Positions 27,584 to 37,436 are shown, counted from the first letter of the stretch. The stretch: 64,000 nucleotides of DNA from Mariprofundus ferrooxydans PV-1 (GCF_000153765.1 NZ_DS022294.1:192704-256703); one strand, 5' to 3'. Notes: a model not told the origin generated them from the letters alone. Program-made: numbers and translations.

Positions 27584-28260
27584 CAGTCATCTCCTGCCAG
27601 CGTACCACCATGCAATTGTACAACCCGACCCGGATGCGATTCGAGCAGATGCAGGTCGTGGGTGGCCATAATCACCGTGGCGCCGGCACGATTGAGATCC
27701 ATCAAATAGTCCAGCACTCGCCTGGCCGTATCCACATCCAGATTGCCGGTCGGCTCATCAGCCAGAATCAGCGGCGGGTTGGCTGTCATGGCACGCGCAA
27801 TGGCAACCCGCTGCTGCTCACCGCCGGAAAGTGCTTCCGGATAGGACCACAATCGATCGGCCAGTCCGACATAGGCCAGCACCTTGCGTACGCGGGGAAT
27901 CAGTCGCTCGGTCTGCCAGCCCTGCACACGCAGCGGCAGGGCCACATTCTCGAAAACGGTACGGGAAAACAGTAACCTGTGATCCTGAAAAATGATGCCC
28001 GTGCGCTGCCTGATCTCGCGAATTTTTGCATCATTAGCCTGACGCATATCCAGACCCTGCACGACCAGCGAGCCGGAGCTTGGCCGCACACCGCCATAGA
28101 ACATGCGCAGCAGCGATGATTTGCCGGCACCACTCTCACCGATCATATAGACAAACTGCCCCTGAGGAATCTCCAAGGTAATGCCGGAGAGTGCCGTTTT
28201 CCCGGTCGGATAACGGAGCATCAGCTGTTGCATATGGATCAGGGGCTTTTCGAACGACAT
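27580..28260 (-). CDS. ftsE: Cell division ATP-binding protein FtsE
   Basis: A 226-residue ABC ATPase: Walker [12 protein letters not shown]-loop IIFQDHRLL (QDH is typical of FtsE), signature [14 protein letters not shown], Walker [11 protein letters not shown]-loop NLD and switch His in MATHDLHLL. It couples ATP hydrolysis to FtsX at the septum. I chose the ATG at 28260 (MSFEKPLI); no strong ribosome site is seen and a slightly longer start is possible. The ftsEX pair overlaps by 4 nt. FtsY, often next to ftsEX in other genomes, lies 27 kb away here. Confidence 0.94.
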   Translation of the reverse strand: MSFEKPLIHMQQLMLRYPTGKTALSGITLEIPQGQFVYMIGESGAGKSSLLRMFYGGVRPSSGSLVVQGLDMRQANDAKIREIRQRTGIIFQDHRLLFSRTVFENVALPLRVQGWQTERLIPRVRKVLAYVGLADRLWSYPEALSGGEQQRVAIARAMTANPPLILADEPTGNLDVDTARRVLDYLMDLNRAGATVIMATHDLHLLESHPGRVVQLHGGTLAGDDW

Positions 28261-28410
28261 AACGCAAACGGTAGCCATGACGCCCGTGCATGTCACCCTG
28301 CATCATGTCAACTCTGCCCGGTATCTACCGGCACTGAACCCACGCCTTATATTACACAGCTTCTCGCCACCACGGCTTGCAACCAGCAGTGAACGCTTCA
28401 ATATGCAGCC

Positions 28411-29100
28411 ATGCTTGTTGTTTGTTCACATTGTCAGCGTTGTTACAGCTTTCCCGCGGATTGTGCGGAAGCTGAGTTCGCCTGTTCTCGCTGTCATCAG
28501 CCGCTACGTATTGCGCACCCCGATGCTCCATTTACAACCGGTGCATACACGACCCCGCCGCAGCCAATGCAACGCAGCGATGTTCACCTCTGGCGCTGGT
28601 TCATGCTGATATTATTACTGGTTGCCGGGGCAGGTTTCATACTGCAACGGGATGCATGGATGGATAACCGCTGGTTTCGCAGCAGCCTGATGCGTGTCGG
28701 CATCGACCTGCCTGCCCGAAGCAAAGACTGGCGCATTGAGCCGGAGAGCATCAAACCTCAGTGGATTACACGTGAGGACGGCAGCCGCATCCTGCTGATT
28801 CATGGCAGCATAGAAAACCTGCTTGCTATCGACATGCCGCTACCACGCTTGATGGTGACATTCTTTTCCGCCGGACAACCGGATGAGGCGCTCAGCGCAT
28901 CAGTGGCACATTTCATCCGCTTACCGCAGCAGGATCATCTGCACGGCTCAGACTTTCTCAATCCGGCACGGGATCTATCCACCGTACCGGCCAACAGCCA
29001 TCATGCATTTGTCATCCTGATGCAGCATGTACCGGAAAATACGGCGGACTTCACATTATTGCCGACAATGAAGACAGCGAGCGAGCCGGCACCTGGTTAA
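28411..29100 (+). CDS. MJ0042-type zinc-ribbon / DUF3426 membrane protein
   Basis: A 229-residue protein starting with a zinc-ribbon of the MJ0042 type (MLVVCSHCQRCYSFP ... FACSRCHQPLRI), a linker, one transmembrane helix (WRWFMLILLLVAGAGFIL, about 61-79) and a C-terminal domain with DUF3426 character (LLIHGSIENLLAIDMPLPRLMVTFFSAGQPDE). Such proteins expose a cytoplasmic zinc finger and a periplasmic domain; function is unknown. It diverges from ftsE and stands alone. Confidence 0.78.
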   Translation: MLVVCSHCQRCYSFPADCAEAEFACSRCHQPLRIAHPDAPFTTGAYTTPPQPMQRSDVHLWRWFMLILLLVAGAGFILQRDAWMDNRWFRSSLMRVGIDLPARSKDWRIEPESIKPQWITREDGSRILLIHGSIENLLAIDMPLPRLMVTFFSAGQPDEALSASVAHFIRLPQQDHLHGSDFLNPARDLSTVPANSHHAFVILMQHVPENTADFTLLPTMKTASEPAPG

Positions 29101-29186
29101 AGTTGAGCGACAACCTCCTGATCAATCAGCGCCCGCTATTGGGCAGAGCCCCATAACCCGGCCATCAAACCACATACTCCGGCGCT

Positions 29187-32100
29187 TTACGCCTGCCGAC
29201 AGCTGGCCTCTATCTCGTCCAGCGTAGAGAGCGCCTCATCAAAATCATAAGCGGAGAGGTGCTGACGCAGCAGCGGCACCAACCGACCTGCATTACAACC
29301 GGACAAGGCGTCATCCAGTTCACTAAGCAGATCGACGGCATCTCCGTTGTACTCATTCAGCAACTCGCGCATGCGGGTAATAAGCGGCATGGCATCACCA
29401 CTCGAGATTGCTCTCGGCCGGGCCTGCCTGTCAGCCAGCCAGGCACCGATACCGGCTATCAACGCGTCAAAAGGTGCATGTAAACGTGCAATCGTGCTCA
29501 ATCCGTTAGCCGCCTCATCCGGCAGCATCTGCTCCAGCCGCTCCAGCTCGCCATGCAAAGCCGTTGCGCCGATATTACCGCATACGCCCTTGAGCGTATG
29601 CAAATGCGCCTGCGCCGCAGCCATATCCCCTGCTCCGAGCAGTTGCTCCAGCGTCTCGAGAGCTGCAGCCTGGGAATTATAAAACTTGCCCAGGATTCCG
29701 ACATACAGCGACAAATCACCACCGACTCGCATCAGTCCGTCAGCCCCGTCCAGCCCCTCGATCAACGGTACGTCCATCAGCTGGCCTGCCTCGGGCGCAC
29801 CTGCATTGCCGGCAGCATTCAGGCGTGATGCATCAATCCATCGCAGCAATGTATCATATAGCGTTGCAGGATGAATCGGCTTGGCAATATGGTCGTTCAT
29901 GCCGGCTTGCAGGCAGCGCTCCCGGTCATCAGCCATCGCATTGGCAGTCATGGCAATAATAGGCAACTCCCTGAAACGTGGATTCTTCCGCAACACACGC
30001 GTTGCCTCCAGTCCACCCATCACCGGCATCTGCAGATCCATCAACACACCGTCAAAATCATCATGTTCCAGCGCTTCGATTGCTTCCTGTCCGTTATGCA
30101 CAACCTGCAGGCTGATCCCGGCGCGCGTCAGCAGACCTTCAGCCACCTCCCGGTTAACTTCGTTATCCTCGGCCAGTAGCAGGCGCACGCCCTGCAAGGC
30201 GGAGATACTCTCCGGCGATATCGATTGAGCGAGCCCTGCACCTCTGGTATCCGGATTGAGCGCCTGTTTGGCAGCCTCGCACAAATCCGAGCCTGTCACC
30301 GGCTTGAACAGGCGGACATCAATACCCTGATACTGTACTTCGGCATCCCGACCAATCGGCTGCATCAGGATCAACGGCACGTGCGCATCAACCTTGATCC
30401 GCTTATCTGCATGAGCTGCAGAAACCAGCTGATGCATGCGCCGAATTGCCGTTTCACTGTTCATATCCGACAGTTTCCAGTCCACCAGAAACAGATCCGG
30501 CTTATCCGGCGCCTGCTGCAATGCAGTCAGCGCATCGCTCCCTGTAGGAAACAGCTGCGTATTAAATCCGAGCTCTTCGGCCATGTGTGACATAATCGGA
30601 CCGGAATGCTGACCACCATCGACAACATATAGCATCTTGCCCTGCCCGAGCTCACTATTGATCGCATTCTCCTCTGATCGGGCAACAGATCCGAATCGGG
30701 CCGTAAAATAGAAGCGACTGCCTTCTCCCGGCGTACTCTCCACCCCGATCTCGCCCTGCATCATGGAAACAAGCTGCTTGCAGATCGCCAGACCAAGGCC
30801 TGTACCACCGAATTTGCGTGTAATCGATGTATCCGCCTGACTAAACGCATCGAAAATACCTGCTAGCTGCTCCTGCGACATACCGATACCGGTATCACTG
30901 ACACTAAAGCTCAACTCTGTTTCATGCTCATCCATTGCCAGTATTTTAACCGTCACGATCACTTCGCCCCGGGAGGTGAATTTGATGGCATTATTCACCA
31001 GATTCAGCAACACCTGACCCAGACGAACAGGGTCGCCTCGCAACTTCGGCAACTGCGGCGGCACATCAAAAAGGAAATCCAATCCCTTCCTGCCAGCCTC
31101 CAGCCCCCCGACTCCGGCAATATTTTTCAGTGTATCATCGAAATCAAACACAACGGTTTCCATATGCATTTTTCCGGCTTCAATCTTGGAAAAATCGAGG
31201 ATATCATTGATGATAATGAGCAGTGATTTGGAGGCAGCCAGAATTTTGTTTAAATAATCCTGCTGCTGATGGCTCTCCGCCTGCTCTCTGGCCAGATGTG
31301 AGAGACCAATAACCGCATTCATCGGCGTGCGGATTTCATGGCTCATATTGGCAAGAAAATCGCTTTTTACCTGCGCTGCCGCCAATGCGCGGTCACGTGC
31401 CTCAGCCAGCTGACTTGTACGTCTTGCAACCTCATGTTCCAGCTCATTACCATGCTCTTCCAGCCGGCTATAGGATTGGCGCAAACTGGCCGCCATCTCC
31501 TTGATAGAGGTCACCAGCATGCCGATTTCATCATCACTGCGCGTACTGATATGCGGTTCGGCATCAAAGTTGCCGCCAGCCAGCTCATGTGTGAAGTGCA
31601 CAAGCTTGCGTATCGGATCAGTCCACCTGCGCACCAGCAAAAATACCGCCAGCGCTCCGAGCAGCAGAAACAGCAGCGCAGTGATCGTCGCCTGCATCAC
31701 CACACTATCGGTTTCCGAATCAATATACTTGCGCGATGCCAGCATACGACTGTGCAAATCATCCAGCGAAAAACCCAGACGCAGTACGCCCCATTGTTTA
31801 TCCCGAATCCTGATCGGCACAATGGCTTCCATAAATTCATGCCCGCCGAAGCTGTACTCCCGAGTGATCCTGTTCTGCTGCTTCGCGGCAAAGGATGAAA
31901 TTTCACCCTCTGAAATCGACTCCTGCAGATCTTTGCCGAGATTGTCTCCGAACGCCACGCGTGGCTTATCACCCTTCATCAGTACGACATATTTCAGGTC
32001 GTCCATGTCCTTTACAGCATCCTGAATAAACTCGCGCACCAGACTCAAACGAGAGGTGGAAATAAGGTTATCTACATGGCCTGACAGATTTAAAGCAGCC

Positions 32101-32318
32101 TTGTCTGCCTTTCTGGACATTTCACTTTTGAGAAAATCGATATGCGTGGCAAGCGTATCTTCCATACTCTGCTTGAAGCGGGAGACCTGCAGGACGGTCA
32201 GCAACGTCACCAGCATGACGATCATCAGACCCATCGCAGCCATCAACTTCCGGCGCATGCCGTGGCCCGCCACGGTCGGGCTGGATAAACTCTCGTTCGG
32301 TGAAATACGCTCATTCAT
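29187..32318 (-). CDS. Membrane HAMP hybrid kinase (BarA/TorS-like layout) with two receivers and HPt
   Basis: A 1043-residue sensor: helix 1 (about 22-42), periplasmic domain (about 43-200), helix 2 (about 205-230), HAMP (WTDPIRKLVHFTHELAGGNFD...), coiled coil, HisKA (SHEIRTPMNAV, His327), HATPase_c (DTGIGM, GGTGLGLAI), a first receiver with a weakened acidic pair (YVVDGGQHS) but intact Asp in LVDWKLSD and Lys in FKPV, a canonical second receiver (AEDNEVNRE, MDLQMPVMGG, AKPI) and an HPt with HLHTLKGVCGNIGA. I chose the ATG at 32318; an upstream TTG is possible. No cognate regulator is adjacent, so its output is unknown. Confidence 0.92.
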   Translation of the reverse strand: MNERISPNESLSSPTVAGHGMRRKLMAAMGLMIVMLVTLLTVLQVSRFKQSMEDTLATHIDFLKSEMSRKADKAALNLSGHVDNLISTSRLSLVREFIQDAVKDMDDLKYVVLMKGDKPRVAFGDNLGKDLQESISEGEISSFAAKQQNRITREYSFGGHEFMEAIVPIRIRDKQWGVLRLGFSLDDLHSRMLASRKYIDSETDSVVMQATITALLFLLLGALAVFLLVRRWTDPIRKLVHFTHELAGGNFDAEPHISTRSDDEIGMLVTSIKEMAASLRQSYSRLEEHGNELEHEVARRTSQLAEARDRALAAAQVKSDFLANMSHEIRTPMNAVIGLSHLAREQAESHQQQDYLNKILAASKSLLIIINDILDFSKIEAGKMHMETVVFDFDDTLKNIAGVGGLEAGRKGLDFLFDVPPQLPKLRGDPVRLGQVLLNLVNNAIKFTSRGEVIVTVKILAMDEHETELSFSVSDTGIGMSQEQLAGIFDAFSQADTSITRKFGGTGLGLAICKQLVSMMQGEIGVESTPGEGSRFYFTARFGSVARSEENAINSELGQGKMLYVVDGGQHSGPIMSHMAEELGFNTQLFPTGSDALTALQQAPDKPDLFLVDWKLSDMNSETAIRRMHQLVSAAHADKRIKVDAHVPLILMQPIGRDAEVQYQGIDVRLFKPVTGSDLCEAAKQALNPDTRGAGLAQSISPESISALQGVRLLLAEDNEVNREVAEGLLTRAGISLQVVHNGQEAIEALEHDDFDGVLMDLQMPVMGGLEATRVLRKNPRFRELPIIAMTANAMADDRERCLQAGMNDHIAKPIHPATLYDTLLRWIDASRLNAAGNAGAPEAGQLMDVPLIEGLDGADGLMRVGGDLSLYVGILGKFYNSQAAALETLEQLLGAGDMAAAQAHLHTLKGVCGNIGATALHGELERLEQMLPDEAANGLSTIARLHAPFDALIAGIGAWLADRQARPRAISSGDAMPLITRMRELLNEYNGDAVDLLSELDDALSGCNAGRLVPLLRQHLSAYDFDEALSTLDEIEASCRQA

Positions 32319-32521
32319 GGCCAGATGAACACCTCGTTGCAAACTATTGATGCTTAGCCTCTCGATTCTTTAGGCTGCTTACAAGTCCTCTGTTGTTGTC
32401 GCTGCCATGCAAAGCGTTGCAAACCGGTAGCGGCGGCCGCAGAAAAACAGGCCCGCCAGTAAGTATACCTGACCCCGAACAGGCATACAGAGTGCGATAA
32501 AAAAAAGCGGGCGAATAGATA

Positions 32522-32549
32522 TTGACATGGAAGAAGCCCTCCCTATAGT
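32522..32549 (+). promoter_or_regulatory. Sigma70 promoter of the tRNA-fMet array
   Basis: TTGACA (32522-32527), 16-bp spacer, TATAGT (32544-32549), ending 13 bp before the first tRNA-fMet. A GC-rich stretch follows the -10, as usual for growth-controlled tRNA promoters. Confidence 0.85.
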
Positions 32550-32562
32550 TCGGCCTCCTTAA

Positions 32563-32637
<75 letters not shown>

Positions 32638-32645
32638 AACACAAG

Positions 32646-32686
32646 GCCCGTAAGTTCGATTCTATTAATCACTTACGGGCTTTTTA
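32646..32686 (+). terminator. Rho-independent terminator after tRNA-fMet copy 1
   Basis: GCCCGTAAG (32646-32654) pairs with CTTACGGGC (32672-32680), followed by TTTTTA. It lies between the two tRNA genes, so copy 2 needs read-through or its own promoter; no clear promoter is seen in the gap. Confidence 0.85.
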
Positions 32687-32698
32687 TTTACACCCTGA

Positions 32699-32773
<75 letters not shown>

Positions 32774-32779
32774 AACAAT

Positions 32780-32822
32780 AAAGGGCTCGCAGCTAATCAC
32801 TGCGAGCCCTTTATTCTTTTTT
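32780..32822 (+). terminator. Rho-independent terminator after tRNA-fMet copy 2
   Basis: AAAGGGCTCGCAG (32780-32792) and CTGCGAGCCCTTT (32800-32812) form a perfect 13-bp stem with a 7-nt loop, followed by a T-rich run. Confidence 0.92.
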
Positions 32823-33020
32823 GTCACACCCCGCACAACTGCGTGGTCGGACAAAGTCGGAAAGTGGTAGTAATCAAACTGCTGAATTGAGGCACTCATT
32901 TTTCGACACACGTCGAACCATACCTATATATATATCGAACACTTCTACAACCATAGCCATCACAGGCTGATCACTGAATGCAGCTATTGACCATAAGATT
33001 GTTCTGCAACAAACTGAATT

Positions 33021-33791
33021 TCAAACCGAAGGCGAGGTGTCTGCCCCCTGATAACCCAGCTTCATTGAAATTTCCCGGCCGGAAGCCAGCAACGGCTCGA
33101 TCCACTCGTCCCGGCGACGCTCACGCGGTGCGGAAATCGACAGACCGGCCACGGCATTCCCACCAGCATCTCTCACCAACACGCCAATACAGCCAACACC
33201 AAGCTCGGCCTCCTCATCATCAAAGGCGTAGCCCTGCCCGGCGACCAGGCGAACGACATCACACAACTGTCGAGCATTGGTAATCGTGTTGGCTGTGTAG
33301 GCCGGCAACCCGGTGCGCCGGGCATAATCCATACACCCCTCCGGCACACCTTCGCCCAGCATCAGCTTACCGACCGCCGTGACATGCAGCGGCGCCCTGC
33401 TGCCGATCACCTGTTCCACACGCATCAAGCGGTTGGAAATCACCCGCTCCACATACACCACTTCGTCACTTTCCCTGAGCGTCAGGTTCACCGTCTCGCC
33501 TGTGAGGTCGCGCAGCGCGGTCATCACCGGCAAAGCCAGCTGCCGCAAATCAATCTCTCGGGCGGCATGAGATGCATAGCGCAACAGACCGCTACCCAGT
33601 CGGTAGCCACCATCGGCATCGCGCGCTACCCAGCCGTGCTGCTGCAGCGAAGCCAGAATGCGGTGTGCCGTGGAGCTGTGCAACCCGGCATCGACGGCCA
33701 GGACCTTGAGACCGGCATGGCCGTGCTGCGCCAACCCCTGCAACAGAGCAACCATGCGATCAATGACTTGTATATTCGATTCGTTACGCAT
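33021..33791 (-). CDS. IclR-family transcriptional regulator
   Basis: A 256-residue regulator. The N-terminal winged helix-turn-helix (about 5-65) reads VIDRMVALLQGLAQHGHAGLKVLAVDAGLHSSTAHRILASLQQHGWV, and the C-terminal effector domain carries RESDEVVYVERV, PLHVTAVGKLML and GYAFDDEEAELGVGCIGVLV, the usual IclR ligand pocket. IclR relatives AllR and IclR bind glyoxylate, and this one diverges from a glycolate-oxidase operon across 130 bp, so a glyoxylate-type effector is a reasonable guess (inference). The ATG at 33791 is the natural start; the palindrome at 33807-33823 is the likely site. Confidence 0.93.
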   Translation of the reverse strand: MRNESNIQVIDRMVALLQGLAQHGHAGLKVLAVDAGLHSSTAHRILASLQQHGWVARDADGGYRLGSGLLRYASHAAREIDLRQLALPVMTALRDLTGETVNLTLRESDEVVYVERVISNRLMRVEQVIGSRAPLHVTAVGKLMLGEGVPEGCMDYARRTGLPAYTANTITNARQLCDVVRLVAGQGYAFDDEEAELGVGCIGVLVRDAGGNAVAGLSISAPRERRRDEWIEPLLASGREISMKLGYQGADTSPSV

Positions 33792-33806
33792 GGCGACACA
33801 CTAAAC

Positions 33807-33823
33807 ATTTCACATTATGAAAT
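33807..33823. promoter_or_regulatory. Probable IclR-family operator
   Basis: ATTTCA-CATTA-TGAAAT, a 6+6 inverted repeat with a 5-bp spacer, lies 16 bp upstream of iclR and about 100 bp before the TPP-enzyme gene. TTTC-N5-GAAA palindromes are the usual operators of the IclR family. Confidence 0.6.
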
Positions 33824-33921
33824 CAATTCTGTATTGCGTAATAAAAAGGCTGCCAGTAATGTGCTGCCATCGGGCATAAGAAGTGCCTGCACATATTCAC
33901 TTATCGACCAGGAGAGCCGCC

Positions 33922-36111
33922 ATGAACGCACCCGCCTTTTGCCAGGGAATTCAACATTACGGAGAGAAGTGGCCAGACTTCGACCAACATGCAGCCAGTG
34001 CGGTGATCGCTGAGGGCCAGAGCTCAATTGCCGATGCCACGACCGACACCGCCGCCTACCAGACCCTGCTGGCGGCCGATGCACTGCGCTACCTGACCCT
34101 GCAGGTCACCGGCTCCAAAGGCTCCGGCCATCCCGGCGGCTTTGCCTCCAGCGCCGAAGCACATGCCTCGCTGATGATGCAGGGGCACACCAACATCGTC
34201 ACCGAGGTAGGACATCACGCCCCGGGCTTCTATTCCTCGATGTTCCTGGATTCCTCGCTGGAGGAGATGGGCATCCATACCATGGATGACATGATGGCCC
34301 GCTTCCGCGAGCGCCACGGCCTGCTCGGCCACCTGTCCGGCGCCATCCCCGGCCTGCTGGCTCCCGCCGGCCCGCTCGGCCAGGGACAGCACTTCGCCAT
34401 GGCCGGCGCCCTGCTGTACCCGGGCAAGCTGTTCCCTGTCACCATCGGTGACGGCGGCATGGGCGAGCCCTACGTGCTGAACAGCATGATGCATTTCAAC
34501 ACCGCATTCCCCGCGGTCACCAACTTCCTGCCCGTGCTGATCTGGAACGGCTATTCGCAGGAGCATCACTCGATGGTCTCGCGCATGAGCAACGACGAGA
34601 TGATCGCCTACTGGAAGGGTCACGGTTTCAGGGAGGTCGTGCTGATCGATGCGAAGGACTTCGACGACAGTGGCCAGGATCAGCCCTATGTCGACAGCAC
34701 CCGTTTTTCACACTCCCGCCGCCTTGCCTTCACCTCTGCAGTCCTGCAGGGCATCGACCGCGCGGCAAACTCGGCACTCGGCGGCACACTAACCGTATTC
34801 ATCATCAAACAGCTCAAGGGTGCCGGCGTGCACACCGTCGGCGCCAAGTCACACAACCTGTATCCCCAGGACACGCTGGACCAGCCGCACATTATCGATG
34901 GTCTGAAGCGGCGTGCCCTGCCGCCGGAGGCCTGGCAGATCGTGCGCGACAATCTGTCGCGCGCCGGGGGTGGTCCGGCCGCCAAGACCGTGGTAACAGA
35001 AAGTGAGCTTGCGATCGCCCCGATGCCGCAGCTGGCCATGCAGGAGTTCACCCCAGCGGACAAGGCCGTGCCTGCCACAGCCATGGGCGCGCTGGTCGCA
35101 CAGATGGGCCAGGCCGACCCGCGCTTCGTGGTCACCAATGCCGATGGCAACGAGGCCTCGGCGATGAAGAACATCAACGATGCACTGAAGATCCGCCATC
35201 CATCGACCGACCCGTTGTACAACCAGCAGCCCGACGGCCAGGTCTACGAGCCGCTCAACGAAGATGCCTGCGCGGGCCTTGCCGCCGGCCTGGCTTTGTT
35301 CGGTTCACGTGCCCTGTGGCTCTCCTACGAGTCATTCGCCATCAACGGCTGGCCGGTCGTGCAGACCGTCACCCAGGCGATGGCCGAGCTACGCCGCAAG
35401 ACCCCGTCCATCGTCTGCATGTTCACTGCAGGAGCGCTGGAGCAGGGTCGCAACGGCTGGACCCACCAGCGTCCGGAGATCGAGAACCTGTTCTCGGCGA
35501 TGATGCGCAACGGCAACGTCTTCCCGCTGTTCCCCTGCGATGCCAACTGCATTCAGGCGGCCTACGAATACGCTACCGATAGCATCAACAAAGGCATGGT
35601 GATTATTGCTTCGAAGAGCCCGCTGCCGGTCTACCTGGACCTGGCAAGCTCGAAGAAGGCTATCAAGGAGGGTGCGGCCACGTTGTACGAAAGCTGCTCA
35701 GGCGAGCACGGCACAGTGGTGTTCGCGGTTACCGGCGACATGGTGCTACTGCCGGTGTTCGCCGCGAAGGATCTGCTGGAAGCCGAGGGCTACCGCGTGC
35801 GCATTGTCGCCGTGGTCAACCCACGCGCACTGTATCGTCCGGGTGACGTGGCCTGGGACACTGTGTCGCAACCGGACAATGGATTTATGGACGATGATCA
35901 CTTCAACGCCCTGTTCGACGGCGATGCACTGATCGCGGTCAGCGGCGGCCCATCCGCCTCGCTTGAACCGGTGCTGTTGCGTACGCGTGCCCCGAAGCGC
36001 GATACCTTCTGCTGGAAGCGCGGTGAAACCACCGCCTCAGCCGACGAGATCATGGCCTTCAACGGCATTACCTCCGATGCCATGGTGGCACGCGCCAAAG
36101 GTCTGCTGTGA
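33922..36111 (+). CDS. Phosphoketolase/transketolase-like thiamine diphosphate enzyme
   Basis: A 729-residue TPP enzyme of unassigned reaction. The TPP/Mg motif is GDG...N (VTIGDGGMGEPY, then LPVLIWNGYS; GDG-x30-N). Transketolase-like features are GSGHPGG and AGPLGQGQ. Phosphoketolase-like features are LPVLIWNGYSQEHHS, NEDACAGLAAGL followed by WLSYESFAING, NGWTHQRPEIENL and FPCDANCIQAAYEYA. The usual phosphoketolase GPGHGGP and SEH motifs are changed (GHHAPGF, NED), so acetyl-phosphate production should not be assumed. The ATG at 33922 has AGGAG. It heads an overlapping operon with a DUF1537 kinase and GlcDEF. It probably moves a two-carbon ketol unit; donor and acceptor are unknown. Confidence 0.7.
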   Translation: MNAPAFCQGIQHYGEKWPDFDQHAASAVIAEGQSSIADATTDTAAYQTLLAADALRYLTLQVTGSKGSGHPGGFASSAEAHASLMMQGHTNIVTEVGHHAPGFYSSMFLDSSLEEMGIHTMDDMMARFRERHGLLGHLSGAIPGLLAPAGPLGQGQHFAMAGALLYPGKLFPVTIGDGGMGEPYVLNSMMHFNTAFPAVTNFLPVLIWNGYSQEHHSMVSRMSNDEMIAYWKGHGFREVVLIDAKDFDDSGQDQPYVDSTRFSHSRRLAFTSAVLQGIDRAANSALGGTLTVFIIKQLKGAGVHTVGAKSHNLYPQDTLDQPHIIDGLKRRALPPEAWQIVRDNLSRAGGGPAAKTVVTESELAIAPMPQLAMQEFTPADKAVPATAMGALVAQMGQADPRFVVTNADGNEASAMKNINDALKIRHPSTDPLYNQQPDGQVYEPLNEDACAGLAAGLALFGSRALWLSYESFAINGWPVVQTVTQAMAELRRKTPSIVCMFTAGALEQGRNGWTHQRPEIENLFSAMMRNGNVFPLFPCDANCIQAAYEYATDSINKGMVIIASKSPLPVYLDLASSKKAIKEGAATLYESCSGEHGTVVFAVTGDMVLLPVFAAKDLLEAEGYRVRIVAVVNPRALYRPGDVAWDTVSQPDNGFMDDDHFNALFDGDALIAVSGGPSASLEPVLLRTRAPKRDTFCWKRGETTASADEIMAFNGITSDAMVARAKGLL

Positions 36112-37436
36112 ACCGACTGACCAAAATCATCGCCATTGATGACGACCCGACCGGGTCGCAGACGGTTCACGGTTGCCTGCTGCTGACTCGCTGGGACGTG
36201 CCGACGCTGCGTACGGCACTGTGTGATGACTCGCCACTTTTCTTCGTGCTGGGAAACACGCGCGGCATGTCGGCCGAACGCGCTGCCGAAGTGACGCGCG
36301 AGATCTGCGTGAACCTGAAGCAGGCACTGCAGCAGCTGGAGGAAGAGGGCCGAGGCGTGAACCCGATCCTGGTCAGCCGTTCAGATTCCACGCTGCGCGG
36401 CCACTACCCGGTGGAAACCGACATCATCGCCGATGAGCTCGGGCCGTTCGATGCGCATTTCCTGGTTCCCGCCTTCTTCGAGGGCGGCCGCATCACGCGC
36501 GATAGCACCCACTACGTGGTGCAGAACGGCACCCCGGTGCCGGCACACGAAACCGAGTTCGCCAGAGACTCGGTATTCGGCTACAAACACAGCCACCTGC
36601 CCGATTATGTGCAGGAAAAAACCGCCGGACGCATCGCCACCGAACAGGTCGAGCGCTTCACGCTGGACGATCTGCGCGGCGACGTAAGCGAACGCCTGAT
36701 GGCTCTGCATGGCAATGTCTGCGGCGTGGTGGACGCCGAGCAACAGGATGACCTTGATCGTTTCGCCGCCCAGGTGCAGGCCGCAGCAGCACAGGGCAAG
36801 CGCTTCCTGTTCCGCAGCGCAGCCAGCCTGCTGACCTCGCTGGCCGCACTCGGCCCGCAACCGGTGGATGCACAGCATATGGCGCGCTACGTGCGCAAAG
36901 GCAAACCCGGCGCCGTGCTGGTCGGTTCGCACGTGAAGAAGACCACCGCGCAGCTTGCCGCGCTGCTCAAGGAAGCGGGCATCCGCGGCATCGAGGTGGA
37001 CGTGGAGCGCATCGAAGCCGATCGTGATGGACTGCTGGCCGATGTCGTTGCAAGCGCTGCCGGCGCACACGCCGACGGCGACACCCCGGCGATCTACACC
37101 AGTCGCGTGGAGAAGGTCTTCCCCGATCAGGCCGCCCGTCTGGCTTTCGGCGAAGCCGTCTCGGCCCTGCTGATGGATATCGTGCGCCGGTTGCCGGAAG
37201 AGATCGGCTTTCTGATCAGCAAAGGTGGTATAACCTCAAACGACGTGCTGAGTTCGGGTCTGGCACTGGGCACCTCGCGCGTACTCGGCCAGGTACTGGC
37301 CGGCTGCTCTGTAGTGCGCTGCCCGGACGATCATCCGCGCTATCCCGGCCTGCCAGTGGTCATCTTCCCCGGCAACGTCGGCGACGACTCTGCGCTGACC
37401 ACCGTGTACCGCCGCCTGTCGGGCATGGGTGACTGA
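36108..37436 (+). CDS. DUF1537 four-carbon acid sugar kinase family protein
   Basis: A 442-residue member of the four-carbon acid sugar kinase family (OtnK/DtnK/LtnK, also OiaK). N-terminal substrate domain: IIAIDDDPTGSQTVHGC, VLGNTRGMS, VSRSDSTLRGHYPVE, FFEGGRITRDSTHYV and SVFGYKHSHLPDYV. C-terminal nucleotide domain: LVGSHVKKTTAQ, GFLISKGGITSNDVLSSGLA, and FPGNVGDDSALTTVYRRL. Characterised members phosphorylate tetronates or 3-oxo-tetronate at O4. The start is GTG, overlapping the TPP-enzyme stop (GTGA). The usual partners (PdxA2, OtnC, OtnI, or a RuBisCO-like OiaC) are missing here, and GlcDEF follows instead, so the substrate may differ. Confidence 0.88.
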   Translation: MNRLTKIIAIDDDPTGSQTVHGCLLLTRWDVPTLRTALCDDSPLFFVLGNTRGMSAERAAEVTREICVNLKQALQQLEEEGRGVNPILVSRSDSTLRGHYPVETDIIADELGPFDAHFLVPAFFEGGRITRDSTHYVVQNGTPVPAHETEFARDSVFGYKHSHLPDYVQEKTAGRIATEQVERFTLDDLRGDVSERLMALHGNVCGVVDAEQQDDLDRFAAQVQAAAAQGKRFLFRSAASLLTSLAALGPQPVDAQHMARYVRKGKPGAVLVGSHVKKTTAQLAALLKEAGIRGIEVDVERIEADRDGLLADVVASAAGAHADGDTPAIYTSRVEKVFPDQAARLAFGEAVSALLMDIVRRLPEEIGFLISKGGITSNDVLSSGLALGTSRVLGQVLAGCSVVRCPDDHPRYPGLPVVIFPGNVGDDSALTTVYRRLSGMGD

